A DNA stretch of 64,000 nucleotides from Ruegeria sp. Alg231-54 (GTDB taxonomy: Bacteria > Pseudomonadota > Alphaproteobacteria > Rhodobacterales > Rhodobacteraceae): positions 25,340 to 89,339 of the forward strand of contig NZ_FREZ01000016.1 in NCBI RefSeq assembly GCF_900143525.1, in the 5' to 3' direction. Each line of letters opens with the position of its first letter. The stretch's first letter is position 1. The position numbers and the translations under genes were made by a program. Below the pieces are notes generated by a model that had not been told where the DNA came from, made no database searches, and saw nothing but the letters and a program-made list of their open reading frames with translations. Below, one piece after another: positions 1-7,634 of this stretch.

Positions 1-2
1 GC

Positions 3-365
3 GCCGTAGGCGAGCAGATTGAATGGATCGCAGCCGATGTCACAACCTGGAGCCCGGAGAGAAGCTATGATCTATGGCACGATCGCGCCGTATTTCATTT
101 CCTTGTCGATGCGGACGACCGTTCCGCCTACCGGGACCAGTTGTACCGCTGCCTTCTCCCAGGTAGCCATGCGATTATCGCAACGTTTGCGCTCGACGGT
201 CCGGAGAAGTGCAGCGGTTTGCCAATCGTTCGCTATGATCCAGAGGAGCTATGCGAGGTATTAGGCGATCGTATTTCCCTGGTCACGCATCGGAAGCACA
301 CACACCATACTCCCTGGGGAAGCTCTCAGTCCTTCCAATTCAGCTTGTTACGCGTGGGCCAGTAG
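3..365 (+). CDS. Class I SAM-dependent methyltransferase, C-terminal part (cut by window start)
   Basis: The reading frame is already open at base 3 and runs to TAG at 363-365, giving 120 residues. It contains YDLWHDRAVFHFL followed by LLPGSHAIIATFALDGPEKC, which matches the motif IV to motif VI region of small class I methyltransferases that act on small molecules. A Met codon at 141 lies inside this conserved block, so it is not the true start; the N-terminal SAM-binding glycine motif is upstream of the window. The substrate cannot be told. The gene stops about 80 bases before an insertion sequence and looks complete at its 3' end. Confidence 0.8.
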   Translation, partial: AVGEQIEWIAADVTTWSPERSYDLWHDRAVFHFLVDADDRSAYRDQLYRCLLPGSHAIIATFALDGPEKCSGLPIVRYDPEELCEVLGDRISLVTHRKHTHHTPWGSSQSFQFSLLRVGQ

Positions 366-448
366 CGCTGCTAATGCGCTTCGGCACGACTGTGACATCC
401 AATGGCCTTGCTCATGCCTTCGGTGCAACTTTACTCATCCGGCGGCCG

Positions 449-1266
449 GGTGCTGTCAGACTAATTCGAACCAGTCTCAGTTTGCCGCGGAAACCGCGAA
501 CCTATCCGGAACAGAGTTGATGCCACTCGCTAAGAGCGGCGGCGCGGGTCAGCTTGAAGGTGTCCCGGCTGGTGAGCGATCTTTCCTGGTTGAAGTGGTT
601 GTAGACAGAGGAATGGACGGAGGCGAATTTCTGTAAACTTCGCATGCGCCTGAAACGCTGCATCGCGCGTTCACGTCGTAGAAAAGGAAGGTGCGAATTC
701 TCGACGCGGTTATTGAGCCACCTGCCCGTCTGCTGTTTTTCGGTAGCGCCGAGCTCTCTGAGAGCAGCCCGATACGACGCAAAGCGATCGGTGACTACCT
801 CTTTAGCTTTACCGTGTCGCTTCATCAATTTCCTGAGGAATTTCAATGCCGCTTGCTTGTTTCGACGTTTGGCAACGATTGCTTCCAGCACTTCGCCCTC
901 ATGATCGACGGCCCGCCAGAGGTAGTGTCTCTTGCCATTCACCTTTACGAAAACCTCGTCCACGTGCCACTTCCATTTAGAGAATGCGCGCAGCTGCTGA
1001 ATACGCTTCCGTCTGATCTCAGCAGCAAACATAGGGCCAAACCTGTTCCACCAATATCGGACAGTTTCGTGGCTCACGTCGATGCCGCGCTCATGCAGCA
1101 GATCTTCGACATTCCGAAGCGAGAGTGGAAAACGGATGTACAGCATCACCGCAAGGCGGATAATCTCAGGACTGGTTTTGAAGTACTTGAAAGAGACAGG
1201 GCTGGTCATGGGCAAAAGCTATGCAACCGCCCTGCCCGCCTGAAGCCAAGTTCTTCTGACAAGACC
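449..1266 (-). mobile_element. IS6-family insertion sequence, copy 1
   Basis: An approximately 0.8-kb unit carries one DDE transposase gene. The proposed ends are imperfect inverted repeats: GGTGCTGTCAGACTAATTCG at 449-468 against the complement of 1246-1266 (begins GGTCTTGTCAGAAGAACTTG), about 14 of 20 bases matching. No 8-bp target duplication is visible just outside these ends, so either the ends are misplaced by some bases or the flanks were rearranged after insertion. The length is typical of IS6/IS26-like elements. Confidence 0.6.
502..1209 (-). CDS. IS6-family DDE transposase
   Basis: Transposase of about 235 residues, the usual IS6 length. The N-terminal helix-turn-helix region includes SLRNVEDLLHERGIDVSHET. 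The DDE triad is visible as WHVDE (Asp about 84), VVTDRFASY (Asp about 141) and NNRVENSHL (Glu about 170), with the family motif YLWRAVDHEGEVLE between the first two. The ATG at 1209 is chosen over a TTG six bases upstream because the ATG gives the usual short N terminus. The frame is intact, so the protein could be active. It differs substantially in sequence from the second IS6 transposase near 32.3 kb, so the two are separate acquisitions. Confidence 0.9.
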   Translation of the reverse strand: MTSPVSFKYFKTSPEIIRLAVMLYIRFPLSLRNVEDLLHERGIDVSHETVRYWWNRFGPMFAAEIRRKRIQQLRAFSKWKWHVDEVFVKVNGKRHYLWRAVDHEGEVLEAIVAKRRNKQAALKFLRKLMKRHGKAKEVVTDRFASYRAALRELGATEKQQTGRWLNNRVENSHLPFLRRERAMQRFRRMRSLQKFASVHSSVYNHFNQERSLTSRDTFKLTRAAALSEWHQLCSG

Positions 1267-1380
1267 GACTAAAGTGTTGCGTCGACCCATTGAAACCGCC
1301 CTCGCATTGCGGGCGTTTAGAGTAGATTGGCTAAAGCATGCTAATGCTTCAGCAAAGAAATGTGTTGTCAGCAATGCCTA

Positions 1381-1932
1381 CTATGGGTACGGCTCAATCT
1401 TCTCGGCAGAAAGGGAGTAACCGATCTCGGCCAGTTGGGTCGATTCTGCTGCTGTTCCAAACGTTCCGGTGACACTCACGGGCTCAAACAATCCCTTACT
1501 AGCGTAAGGCTCGCCTGTTGTGACCAAAACCAATTGATTTGCTGGTGGCGGTGGCACATGCACACATGCGCCGACGAATGGAACCAGAATAAATGTAGTG
1601 ACGGCCGCACCATCGAATTCGAGCGGAACGACGTATCCGGGCAGTCGAACGATTTTGCCATTCCAATCGGATCGTAGACCAGATGATTGAGGCTGCTGAG
1701 TCACAAGAGGTGCGGCTTCGTGTTGCACGAGACCGCGCAATTGCTCAGGTAGCGGACTTTCTCCTTTGGGGAGAAGGTCCTCCCAATTCAGATTTATGAT
1801 CTCATCAGCGTTGGCAAAGGAAGCCCTTGGTACCGCGATAGCCGCGGTCAGACCGAGCAAGACGTCGCGTCGGAGCAATGGATTTTTTATGTCTGCGTTC
1901 GCACGTTCGCTTCTGGGCATGCAGTTATCCAT
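1381..1932 (-). CDS. DUF3299-family exported protein of the zinc-linked operon
   Basis: A 183-residue protein with a Tat-like leader (LLRRDVLLGLTAAIAVPRAS) and a C-terminal region with GKIVRLPGYVVPLEF and ILVPFVGACVHVPPPPANQ, which is the DUF3299 signature. In Vibrio cholerae a DUF3299 protein is encoded in the zinc-uptake operon zrgABCDE together with a DUF2796 protein and an ABC pair, the same gene set as here. Its biochemical role is not established; the Cys and His near the conserved motif could bind metal, which is inference. It is the last gene of the leftward operon and overlaps the preceding gene by 8 bases, which suggests translational coupling. Confidence 0.8.
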   Translation of the reverse strand: MDNCMPRSERANADIKNPLLRRDVLLGLTAAIAVPRASFANADEIINLNWEDLLPKGESPLPEQLRGLVQHEAAPLVTQQPQSSGLRSDWNGKIVRLPGYVVPLEFDGAAVTTFILVPFVGACVHVPPPPANQLVLVTTGEPYASKGLFEPVSVTGTFGTAAESTQLAEIGYSLSAEKIEPYP

Positions 1933-3082
1933 CTGGCTGACCCCCCACTCCCGCTGACAAGTTCGCTTCTCGGGCTTGCGCCAAATATACGGACACTGTC
2001 AGCACGCCTGTCAGACCCGAAATAGACCGTTGGCGAACAAGTGTTTGGAGTGTCGCTGCCTGAGACCAGTCGGACACGGCTGCGAATTGCCGCGCCACGA
2101 TCTCGCCCGCACCGGGACGCAAGGCGACGAAATCGCTGATAGCAAGTCCTATGGCCGTTTGCACGTCTGGCTCGGCCAACTTGTTTATCGCCGCAAAGGC
2201 CATGATCACCTCTTCCAGCTTTTGGAGCGGCTGCGACGGGTCCAAAAGTAGACGATCTGCAAGTTTCTGTGCACCTTTGGCACCATCCAGCTCCACCAGC
2301 GCTGCGGAGAAAGCGCCTAGATTATTCGCCCAATCCCAGTCTTCGGCGCGATCGATGAAGGCATGGACCTCCTCGCGCGCCGCGTAGTCGTCGCTCAACC
2401 CGAGCAGCAACACGCGGATGGCCTGATAGGGGTAGCCTTGCTTAGTCCATAGCTCTTTGAGCAATTCTTGAGGCGGTATGCGAATATCCATCGTTCGCAG
2501 CCTCTCATACGGCATCTTGTCAAACTCGGAGATCACGAGAGCCCTTATATTAGGATCACTATTGCCTTGAAGGCCGTCCACGAAATCTTGCCGGGATTGT
2601 TCGTATCCAGCACGCCATTCTTTTCTGTGGGCAAGAGCGGTGTTCAGTACCGGTCTGAATACATTGTCGACTTGAGCCACGATCCTCCAGCCGCTTCCTG
2701 CAATGCCATCGTCAATTCCCGACACATGCGCAAAAAGAATGCCGTCTTCCAGATTAAGCGCCAATTGACGCCGGACCGTGCTGCTTACGAGGCCGGGAAG
2801 CTCGATGTCTGATGTCGAGCCGACAAGTAACTCGGACACCCCATAAGCGAATGCGTTGTCGGCTCTCGGTCGCGCGATGACCAGCTTTTCGGCGTCGACA
2901 ATCCAGTCGATTGAGGATCGCTCGGGCTTGACGAGGTCAAAACCGCAGGCCGCTACCGAGCCGATCGAAATCGTCACCGTAATTATAAAGGCAGCTGCCA
3001 TCCGCACAAGCTGGCTGACCGAAACTGTGATGGTATTGCTGGTCAATCTGGGAGCCTTCTCGGAACAGGTACTCGAAAACAT
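1925..3082 (-). CDS. Unrecognised exported protein in the zrg-like operon
   Basis: No family is recognised. Starting at the ATG at 3082, which has a GAGGA Shine-Dalgarno sequence 7-8 bases upstream, the product is about 385 residues. A longer reading to 3160 lacks such a site. Residues 20-45 form a hydrophobic signal segment (MAAAFIITVTISIGSVAACG), and a Cys follows at its end, so a signal peptide or lipoprotein is possible. The rest is soluble and helix-rich, with ALVISEFDKMPYE and a run of leucine-rich helices suggesting HEAT-like or alpha-solenoid repeats; this is inference. Its position between the ABC permease and the DUF3299 gene implies a role in the same envelope or metal pathway. Confidence 0.7.
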   Translation of the reverse strand: MFSSTCSEKAPRLTSNTITVSVSQLVRMAAAFIITVTISIGSVAACGFDLVKPERSSIDWIVDAEKLVIARPRADNAFAYGVSELLVGSTSDIELPGLVSSTVRRQLALNLEDGILFAHVSGIDDGIAGSGWRIVAQVDNVFRPVLNTALAHRKEWRAGYEQSRQDFVDGLQGNSDPNIRALVISEFDKMPYERLRTMDIRIPPQELLKELWTKQGYPYQAIRVLLLGLSDDYAAREEVHAFIDRAEDWDWANNLGAFSAALVELDGAKGAQKLADRLLLDPSQPLQKLEEVIMAFAAINKLAEPDVQTAIGLAISDFVALRPGAGEIVARQFAAVSDWSQAATLQTLVRQRSISGLTGVLTVSVYLAQAREANLSAGVGGQPDG

Positions 3083-3399
3083 TAAATGATCCTCGCTCGG
3101 ATTGCCGCTCAAGAGTACACAGGAGTGTTTTTCAGGTACAGGAACAATAATGGTGCACAAAGGGACGCATATTCTCTTTTCAAATATGATTGAGGGGATC
3201 GACCGAATACAGGCTTTTGCAGCCCGGAATACAAGGACCAGGCTTTACCACTGTAAGGATCCATCCGCTCTGCCGTTAGCTTGTAACCGGTTTAAGGGAG
3301 CACTTTCGATTGCAGCTGGGTTCGCATGATCTTGGCATCCCAGAGTTCATCGCTCGGCCAGGACCGCGTGTCTCACAAAGAGAGTATGATCAATCTGTC
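3083..3399. other. Spacer within the zrg-like operon, no gene seen
   Basis: This 317-base gap separates the permease gene from the unknown exported protein. Short frames are present on both strands but none has a ribosome site or recognisable product. No strong hairpin was seen, so transcription may run through or a separate promoter may serve the two downstream genes. Confidence 0.5.
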
Positions 3400-4650
3400 T
3401 CATGTTTTCACCATCATACCATCGGCCAGTGACAAGCGATAGGCTCTGAAAGCCGGAACCATACTCACAATTGCGCCAGCGGCCACCACGCCAAGCAAGA
3501 CCCAAAGTTCCCTAATGCTGGGTGCTTCTATGGGCAACCATAGGCCAAACGCGCTGTCGATCATCGGTTGCGCGACGGTCAAACCGAGGTAAAGGAATAA
3601 TACACCAAGGAGCGCACCAACAGCAGCGGTCAGAACCGCCTCCAACACTAAAAGACCCATGATCGTTGCGGGTCGCGCGCCCATGGCCCGAAAGATCGCC
3701 ATTTCGCGGCGGCGTTCATTCAGACTTGAAAAAATTGTCGCCATCATGCCGATCAAGGCTGTGACCACAACCATAGCCGACACACCCAACAAAGCGGTTT
3801 CTGCAACCCCGACAATGCCCCAGAGTTCTTGAAGGGCGACACCTGGCAGGACGGCCAGAAGCGGCTCCTCCGGGTATTCATTTATCGCGCGTTGAAGGGC
3901 AAAGATCTGCAATGGGCTTTCGACGCCGATCAGGGCCGCCGTGACCGCCTTGGGCGTCAGCTCCATCTGCCGGATCACATCGGCGGGCGTGGATTGACCG
4001 GGCACTTGTGCGCCGTTCTGCCAATCCACATGAATCGCCTCAATGGCCTCTAGGCTGACGATGACTGTGCGATCGACCGGTGTGCCGGTCTTGTCAAGAA
4101 TGCCGGAGACCCGAAACGGCTGATCCTTGTGTTCGCTGAAAGACGCGATGCCATGCGCCACAACGATCGGATCGCCGACGTCATAGCCAAGCGATGTGGC
4201 AACGTCCGCGCCGATCACTGTGTCGAAAAGATCAGACATCAGCGCGCCATAAGCCACTTCAAGCCTCCGCCCTTGCCGGTACTTGTAGCGCTCGAAGAAG
4301 TCGACGGTGGTGCCCATGACCCGGAACTGGCGATGACTGTCACCAAGCGAGATTGGGACGATCCAGTCCACTTCGGGTCGCGAGGCAATGTCCCGATAGC
4401 TTTCCCATGTGACATTGTTCGTGGCGTTGCCGATGCGGAAAACCGAGTACAGCAAAAGCTGCACCGAGCCCGACCGCGCGCCAACAATCAGGTCGGTGCC
4501 CGAGATCGTGTCGGAAAAGCTGGCCTTGGCCCCGGTGCGCACCTTTTCGACGCCAAGGAACAGGGCCACCGACAGCGCAATTGCCAGAACCGTCATAGCC
4601 ACCGTCAGCGCCCTTGCGCTCAGCGACCCGATTGCCAGCCGCAGGATCAT
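3400..4650 (-). CDS. FtsX/MacB-type ABC transporter permease
   Basis: A 416-residue FtsX-fold permease. One membrane helix lies at the N terminus (ALTVAMTVLAIALSVALFLG), followed by a large extracytoplasmic domain with WESYRDIASRPEVDWIVP, then three C-terminal helices beginning at VSAMVVVTALIGMMATIF. Between them is the characteristic NERRREMAIFRAMGARP loop that contacts the ATPase. The ATG overlaps the end of the ATPase gene by 4 bases, so the pair is coupled. The family includes LolCE and MacB-like machines working on envelope substrates; in the V. cholerae zrg operon such a pair is required for zinc acquisition. Zinc is inferred here from context. Confidence 0.9.
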   Translation of the reverse strand: MILRLAIGSLSARALTVAMTVLAIALSVALFLGVEKVRTGAKASFSDTISGTDLIVGARSGSVQLLLYSVFRIGNATNNVTWESYRDIASRPEVDWIVPISLGDSHRQFRVMGTTVDFFERYKYRQGRRLEVAYGALMSDLFDTVIGADVATSLGYDVGDPIVVAHGIASFSEHKDQPFRVSGILDKTGTPVDRTVIVSLEAIEAIHVDWQNGAQVPGQSTPADVIRQMELTPKAVTAALIGVESPLQIFALQRAINEYPEEPLLAVLPGVALQELWGIVGVAETALLGVSAMVVVTALIGMMATIFSSLNERRREMAIFRAMGARPATIMGLLVLEAVLTAAVGALLGVLFLYLGLTVAQPMIDSAFGLWLPIEAPSIRELWVLLGVVAAGAIVSMVPAFRAYRLSLADGMMVKT

Positions 4651-5345
4651 GCCGCCTGCCTTTCTATGCGCGCGATGTCTTCCATGGCGATCACCCGGTC
4701 GAAGCGGCCCCCAAGGCGGGGATCGTGACTGACCATTAGAAGCGTCGTCCCATGGGCCCGCACTTGGGCGAAAAGAAGGTCAAGGAATGCCGATTGACTG
4801 GTGGCATCAAGTGCAGATGTGGGTTCGTCAGCAATGATGATCGGGGGCCGGCCTATCATGGCACGCGCAACTGCAACGCGCTGTTGCTGACCGACGCTGA
4901 GGGTGGAGGCTTTCGTGGCCAAAAGATCTGGCAGACCCAAAGCGGCGCAAAGACCTCGTGCCTCATCGGGCCCGTTTTCTACCCGACCACGGCGCGCCGG
5001 GGCAAAGCGCAGCGGTAAAAGGACATTGTCTAGGACGGAGCCGAAAGGCAGCAGGTTGAATTGCTGGAATATCACTCCGATCTGTTCGGCGCGAAACCGG
5101 TCGCGCTGTCCGCCCGAATAGTCAGACACATCGGTACCCGCAACGCGCACAATCCCGGCGTCCGCGTGGACCGTACCGCAGATCAGAGACAATAGCGTGG
5201 ATTTGCCTGATCCGCTTTCCCCCAGAAGAAGAACGGCTTCGCCCCTCAGAACTGAAAAATTCGGCACCGAAAGCGCGAAAGACGCCCGTCCTGGCCATCG
5301 GAAACGAACGTCCTTCAGATCAAGGATCAGTTCAGGCGACGTCAA
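4647..5345 (-). CDS. LolD/MacB-type ABC transporter ATP-binding protein
   Basis: A 232-residue ATPase. Walker A is GESGSGKST near residue 42, the signature is LSVGQQQRVAVARA, Walker B is IIIADEPTSALD, and the switch His is in LLMVSHD. The sequence FQQFNLLPFGSVLDNVLLPL after the Q-loop is typical of the LolD/MacB class that partners FtsX-fold permeases, fitting the gene next to it. It starts one base after the zrgA stop codon. This is a complete, intact protein of normal length. Confidence 0.93.
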   Translation of the reverse strand: MTSPELILDLKDVRFRWPGRASFALSVPNFSVLRGEAVLLLGESGSGKSTLLSLICGTVHADAGIVRVAGTDVSDYSGGQRDRFRAEQIGVIFQQFNLLPFGSVLDNVLLPLRFAPARRGRVENGPDEARGLCAALGLPDLLATKASTLSVGQQQRVAVARAMIGRPPIIIADEPTSALDATSQSAFLDLLFAQVRAHGTTLLMVSHDPRLGGRFDRVIAMEDIARIERQAA

Positions 5346-5990
5346 TTAGAACATGCCGCGCAAATCAAGCGTCGGTGCATCGCGCTCGATCTCGAATGCC
5401 TGCGCACCCGAGGCCGTCACAATCTGCACCTCCAATTCCAATGCGTTCTCGAAAGTCTCGAAATAAGCGAATTCGATCCCCGTTAGCGCATCAGGATTTC
5501 CGCAGGTCAGTGCGTATTCAGCGTGAAACTCAGTGTGGCTGGCTTCCGCTTCGGCATGGTCGTCGTGATCGTTATGCTTTTCGCCATCGGCGTGGTCTTC
5601 ATGGCCATGCTCGTCGTCGTGGCCCTCATGAGCCTCGCTTTCGGCATGCTCTTCGTGGTCGTGCTCGTAATGTTCTTCTTCACTTTCCAACACAGCGCTG
5701 GCCTGGGTCACGCTGCACTCCGCCGCTGAGGGAAGAACGAAAAGGTCTAGCGGTTTTGCCAGCATGGCTACGGCGGCATCAATCGCAGCGCGATCTTCGG
5801 CGCCCGTCGCCTCGTATTCGAAGCCAACAATGTCCGCACCCGGCGCATGGAGCTCCATCGCGATCGTGCTGCCGTCAACCGCGATGTTCAGTTCGCCAAC
5901 ACCGTGTTCGTGAGCATCCAACTCGCGCGCATCTTCTGCGATGGCGGGAGCGGTGGTAAGGGCGACTAAGGCGGGAAGTGCATATTTCAT
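5346..5990 (-). CDS. zrgA: ZrgA-like (DUF2796) histidine-rich periplasmic zinc protein
   Basis: A 214-residue protein with a signal peptide (MKYALPALVALTTAPAIAED) followed by HEHGVGELNIAVDG and MELHAPGADIVGFEYEA, the hallmark of DUF2796. A central run rich in His, Asp and Glu (about residues 107-160, genomic 5510-5670) is a likely zinc-binding loop, as in other periplasmic zinc-capture proteins. In V. cholerae ZrgA works with an ABC system in zinc uptake. It lies 27 bases after the zur gene and directly before the ATPase gene, so it is the first structural gene of a Zur-led operon. Zinc binding has not been shown here but fits both sequence and position. Confidence 0.87.
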   Translation of the reverse strand: MKYALPALVALTTAPAIAEDARELDAHEHGVGELNIAVDGSTIAMELHAPGADIVGFEYEATGAEDRAAIDAAVAMLAKPLDLFVLPSAAECSVTQASAVLESEEEHYEHDHEEHAESEAHEGHDDEHGHEDHADGEKHNDHDDHAEAEASHTEFHAEYALTCGNPDALTGIEFAYFETFENALELEVQIVTASGAQAFEIERDAPTLDLRGMF

Positions 5991-6017
5991 GGCATACCTT
6001 TTTGAATTGGATTTGTC

Positions 6018-6404
6018 TTAAACGGCGCAAGTATTGCAGGCCCCGTGGAGTTCAACGATGTGGCGGTCTGGCACAAATTTGCTGGCCGAAATCAGAGCGG
6101 TGAGTTTCGACAGAAGTGATCCACCATCGTGCTCTTCGACCTTCCCGCAATTATCGCAGATCGTCAGGACCGGTAGGCTGTTGTCGTGGTCACATCGGCA
6201 AGGCACGAAAGCCTTGAGCGATTCAAGTTTGTGCGCCCGACCCTGGTCGGTCAGTGCAGTCAAGGCGCGATACACAGTTGGTGGCGCAATATCCGGCTCG
6301 TTCTTCTGCAAACGACCCAAAATTTGATAAGCCGTCATAGGTGCTTTCGAAGATCTCAGGACGCCAAGAATGTCTGCCTGTCTGATTGCAGCCTGTTTGC
6401 GCAT
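6018..6404 (-). CDS. zur: Zur-like Fur-family regulator
   Basis: A 128-residue Fur-family repressor. The N-terminal winged helix is visible (AYQILGRLQKNEPDIAPPTVYRAL), followed by a dimerisation domain with two CxxC pairs (ICDNCGKVEEH and CNTC) expected to hold structural zinc. It is shorter than typical Fur (about 140-150 residues). The start at 6404 has GAGG 8 bases upstream. The assignment to Zur rather than Fur or Mur rests on the downstream zinc-type operon and the A+T-rich palindrome in front. It is probably autoregulated, since the palindrome lies just before its own start. Confidence 0.87.
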   Translation of the reverse strand: MRKQAAIRQADILGVLRSSKAPMTAYQILGRLQKNEPDIAPPTVYRALTALTDQGRAHKLESLKAFVPCRCDHDNSLPVLTICDNCGKVEEHDGGSLLSKLTALISASKFVPDRHIVELHGACNTCAV

Positions 6405-6431
6405 GGGATTTGCCTCTTTGTTCGGTAGTTT

Positions 6432-6447
6432 TTACTTTATAAAGTAA
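6432..6447. promoter_or_regulatory. Putative Zur operator
   Basis: TTACTTTATAAAGTAA is a perfect 16-bp palindrome, 28 bases upstream of the zur start. Known alphaproteobacterial and enterobacterial Zur boxes are A+T-rich palindromes of the GTTATA...TATAAC type. The spacing of half-sites and position in front of a Zur-led operon make this the obvious candidate; no other palindrome of this quality is nearby. Confidence 0.7.
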
Positions 6448-6449
6448 CA

Positions 6450-6962
6450 ACATCCAAGCGCCTCTATAATTGTCGGCGAAAATCGATCAAAGTGGGCATT
6501 TGAATGCAGTGCAGCAATTGTCACAATGGGTTCAAAACAGTCTTTTGCTGCGTAGTGCATCAATGACCGCTGTGCGGAGAGGATGTGTGAAAACTCCGGC
6601 CCAAGCACGCTCTCGTCGCGCTCGTTTTCGGCACCTGCGCAAAAGCTCTCTCAGAAATGCGAGAGAATGCACATAGAGGCTGTTTTCGGCGTATTTCGCC
6701 AGACCGTCAGAGTTTTCACACAGCCTCCGGACGAACCCGCCTTATGCTGGCGCAGCGAACTCCGTGCCCGCGCATCCACGCAATCGGGGAATTACTTGCG
6801 GCGCTGCAGCGAGATTTCCCGAAAGCGGTCATTGAACGCTGCCAAACTGGAACCCGTCGTTCGCTGCGCTTCCGTTCTATGTCTCACATGCGGACAAAGC
6901 ATCCGTTCGCTGCTGTTTAACCCAAACTACGGCTCCTCGGCCTTTTCGGCCTGGCATTGCTG
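6450..6962. repeat. Intergenic region with dispersed repeats and a MITE-like unit
   Basis: No gene is supported in this 513-base gap. It holds two pieces of the dispersed repeat family seen elsewhere in the window: GGTTCAAAACAG near 6530 with AATGACCGCTGTGCGG near 6562, and AAGCGGTCATTGAACGCTGC near 6823 with ATGCGGACAAAGC near 6889. Between them lies the separate 139-base inverted-repeat unit listed at 6584-6722. Short frames here lack ribosome sites. Confidence 0.65.
6584..6722. mobile_element. MITE-like element with perfect 13-bp terminal inverted repeats
   Basis: TGTGTGAAAACTC at 6584-6596 is repeated in exact inverted form as GAGTTTTCACACA at 6710-6722. The 113 bases between carry no coding frame of note but contain short internal direct and inverted segments (GAAATGCGAGAGAATGC near 6653). 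Size and structure fit a miniature inverted-repeat transposable element derived from a larger insertion sequence. It is embedded between pieces of the host dispersed repeat. Confidence 0.6.
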
Positions 6963-7631
6963 TTAGCCAGCAGAATGAACAAACAGCAGCGAAATCGACC
7001 CCACAAGGATCAAGCTCAACGCCCATATTACGTCCAGATTGAACCACCCTTTCGAGAGGAACCTCAGGCCCAGCCAATGATATACTCCGAACGCAAGCAA
7101 CCCGCCTGAGATTGTCATAGCCAGCGTGTGGGCCAAGGCGACACCAACAGCGATTTTGGCGTTTCCAGTCATCAGATCAGCCGCCGCTGCATGTCCTGGG
7201 TCCGTAGCGATTGTGCGACAGATGCCCAGATAGATAGGAACCAACATCAGCCCTGCTCCGTGCGCCATCGCTGCCAAAAACGACCAGAGCGCAAGCCGCG
7301 ACGGAGGTACCCGCGCAAGTATTCGCGGGTGACGCCGGTTGAGCAACAGATAGACGCCCAGTCCGATCACGAGACAGGCCGCGAAGATCTGAATCTCACG
7401 CTGCCACTCGGCTAGAAACAGCAGCGCAGTAAAGGGAAACAGAATGGCGCCCATCGCAACAAGATGCCCGGTCGCCAGCGCGATCAACGCCCTGAAAAGG
7501 CTGTTGCTGCTTTTGTCCATCAGAGCCGCTGATACCGCCAAAGGCCAACCCATACCCGGATTGACCCCGTGATAAATGCCCGAGGCGACAACAGCCCACC
7601 ACAGGGCTGTTGCCGTGTCTAATCCGTCCAC
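6963..7631 (-). CDS. Polytopic membrane protein next to the SBP56 gene
   Basis: A 222-residue integral membrane protein with about six hydrophobic segments (for example SLFRALIALATGHLVAMGA, IQIFAACLVIGLGVYLLL and LDVIWALSLILVGSISLLF). The N-terminal motif SGIYHGVNPGMGWPLAV and the later AMAHGAGLMLVPI, each with His-Gly in or near a helix, resemble the HG motifs of small metal or thiol transport families such as the RcnA/UreH-like group, but the match is only general. It begins 3 bases after the SBP56 gene ends, so the two are almost certainly one unit. The substrate is unknown; a metal needed by the SBP56 enzyme is one possibility. Confidence 0.75.
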   Translation of the reverse strand: MDGLDTATALWWAVVASGIYHGVNPGMGWPLAVSAALMDKSSNSLFRALIALATGHLVAMGAILFPFTALLFLAEWQREIQIFAACLVIGLGVYLLLNRRHPRILARVPPSRLALWSFLAAMAHGAGLMLVPIYLGICRTIATDPGHAAAADLMTGNAKIAVGVALAHTLAMTISGGLLAFGVYHWLGLRFLSKGWFNLDVIWALSLILVGSISLLFVHSAG

Positions 7632-7634
7632 GCG

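Noticed and set aside
691..1272. 193-codon plus-strand frame
   Set aside because: Antisense of the IS6 transposase, whose DDE residues are all present on the minus strand.
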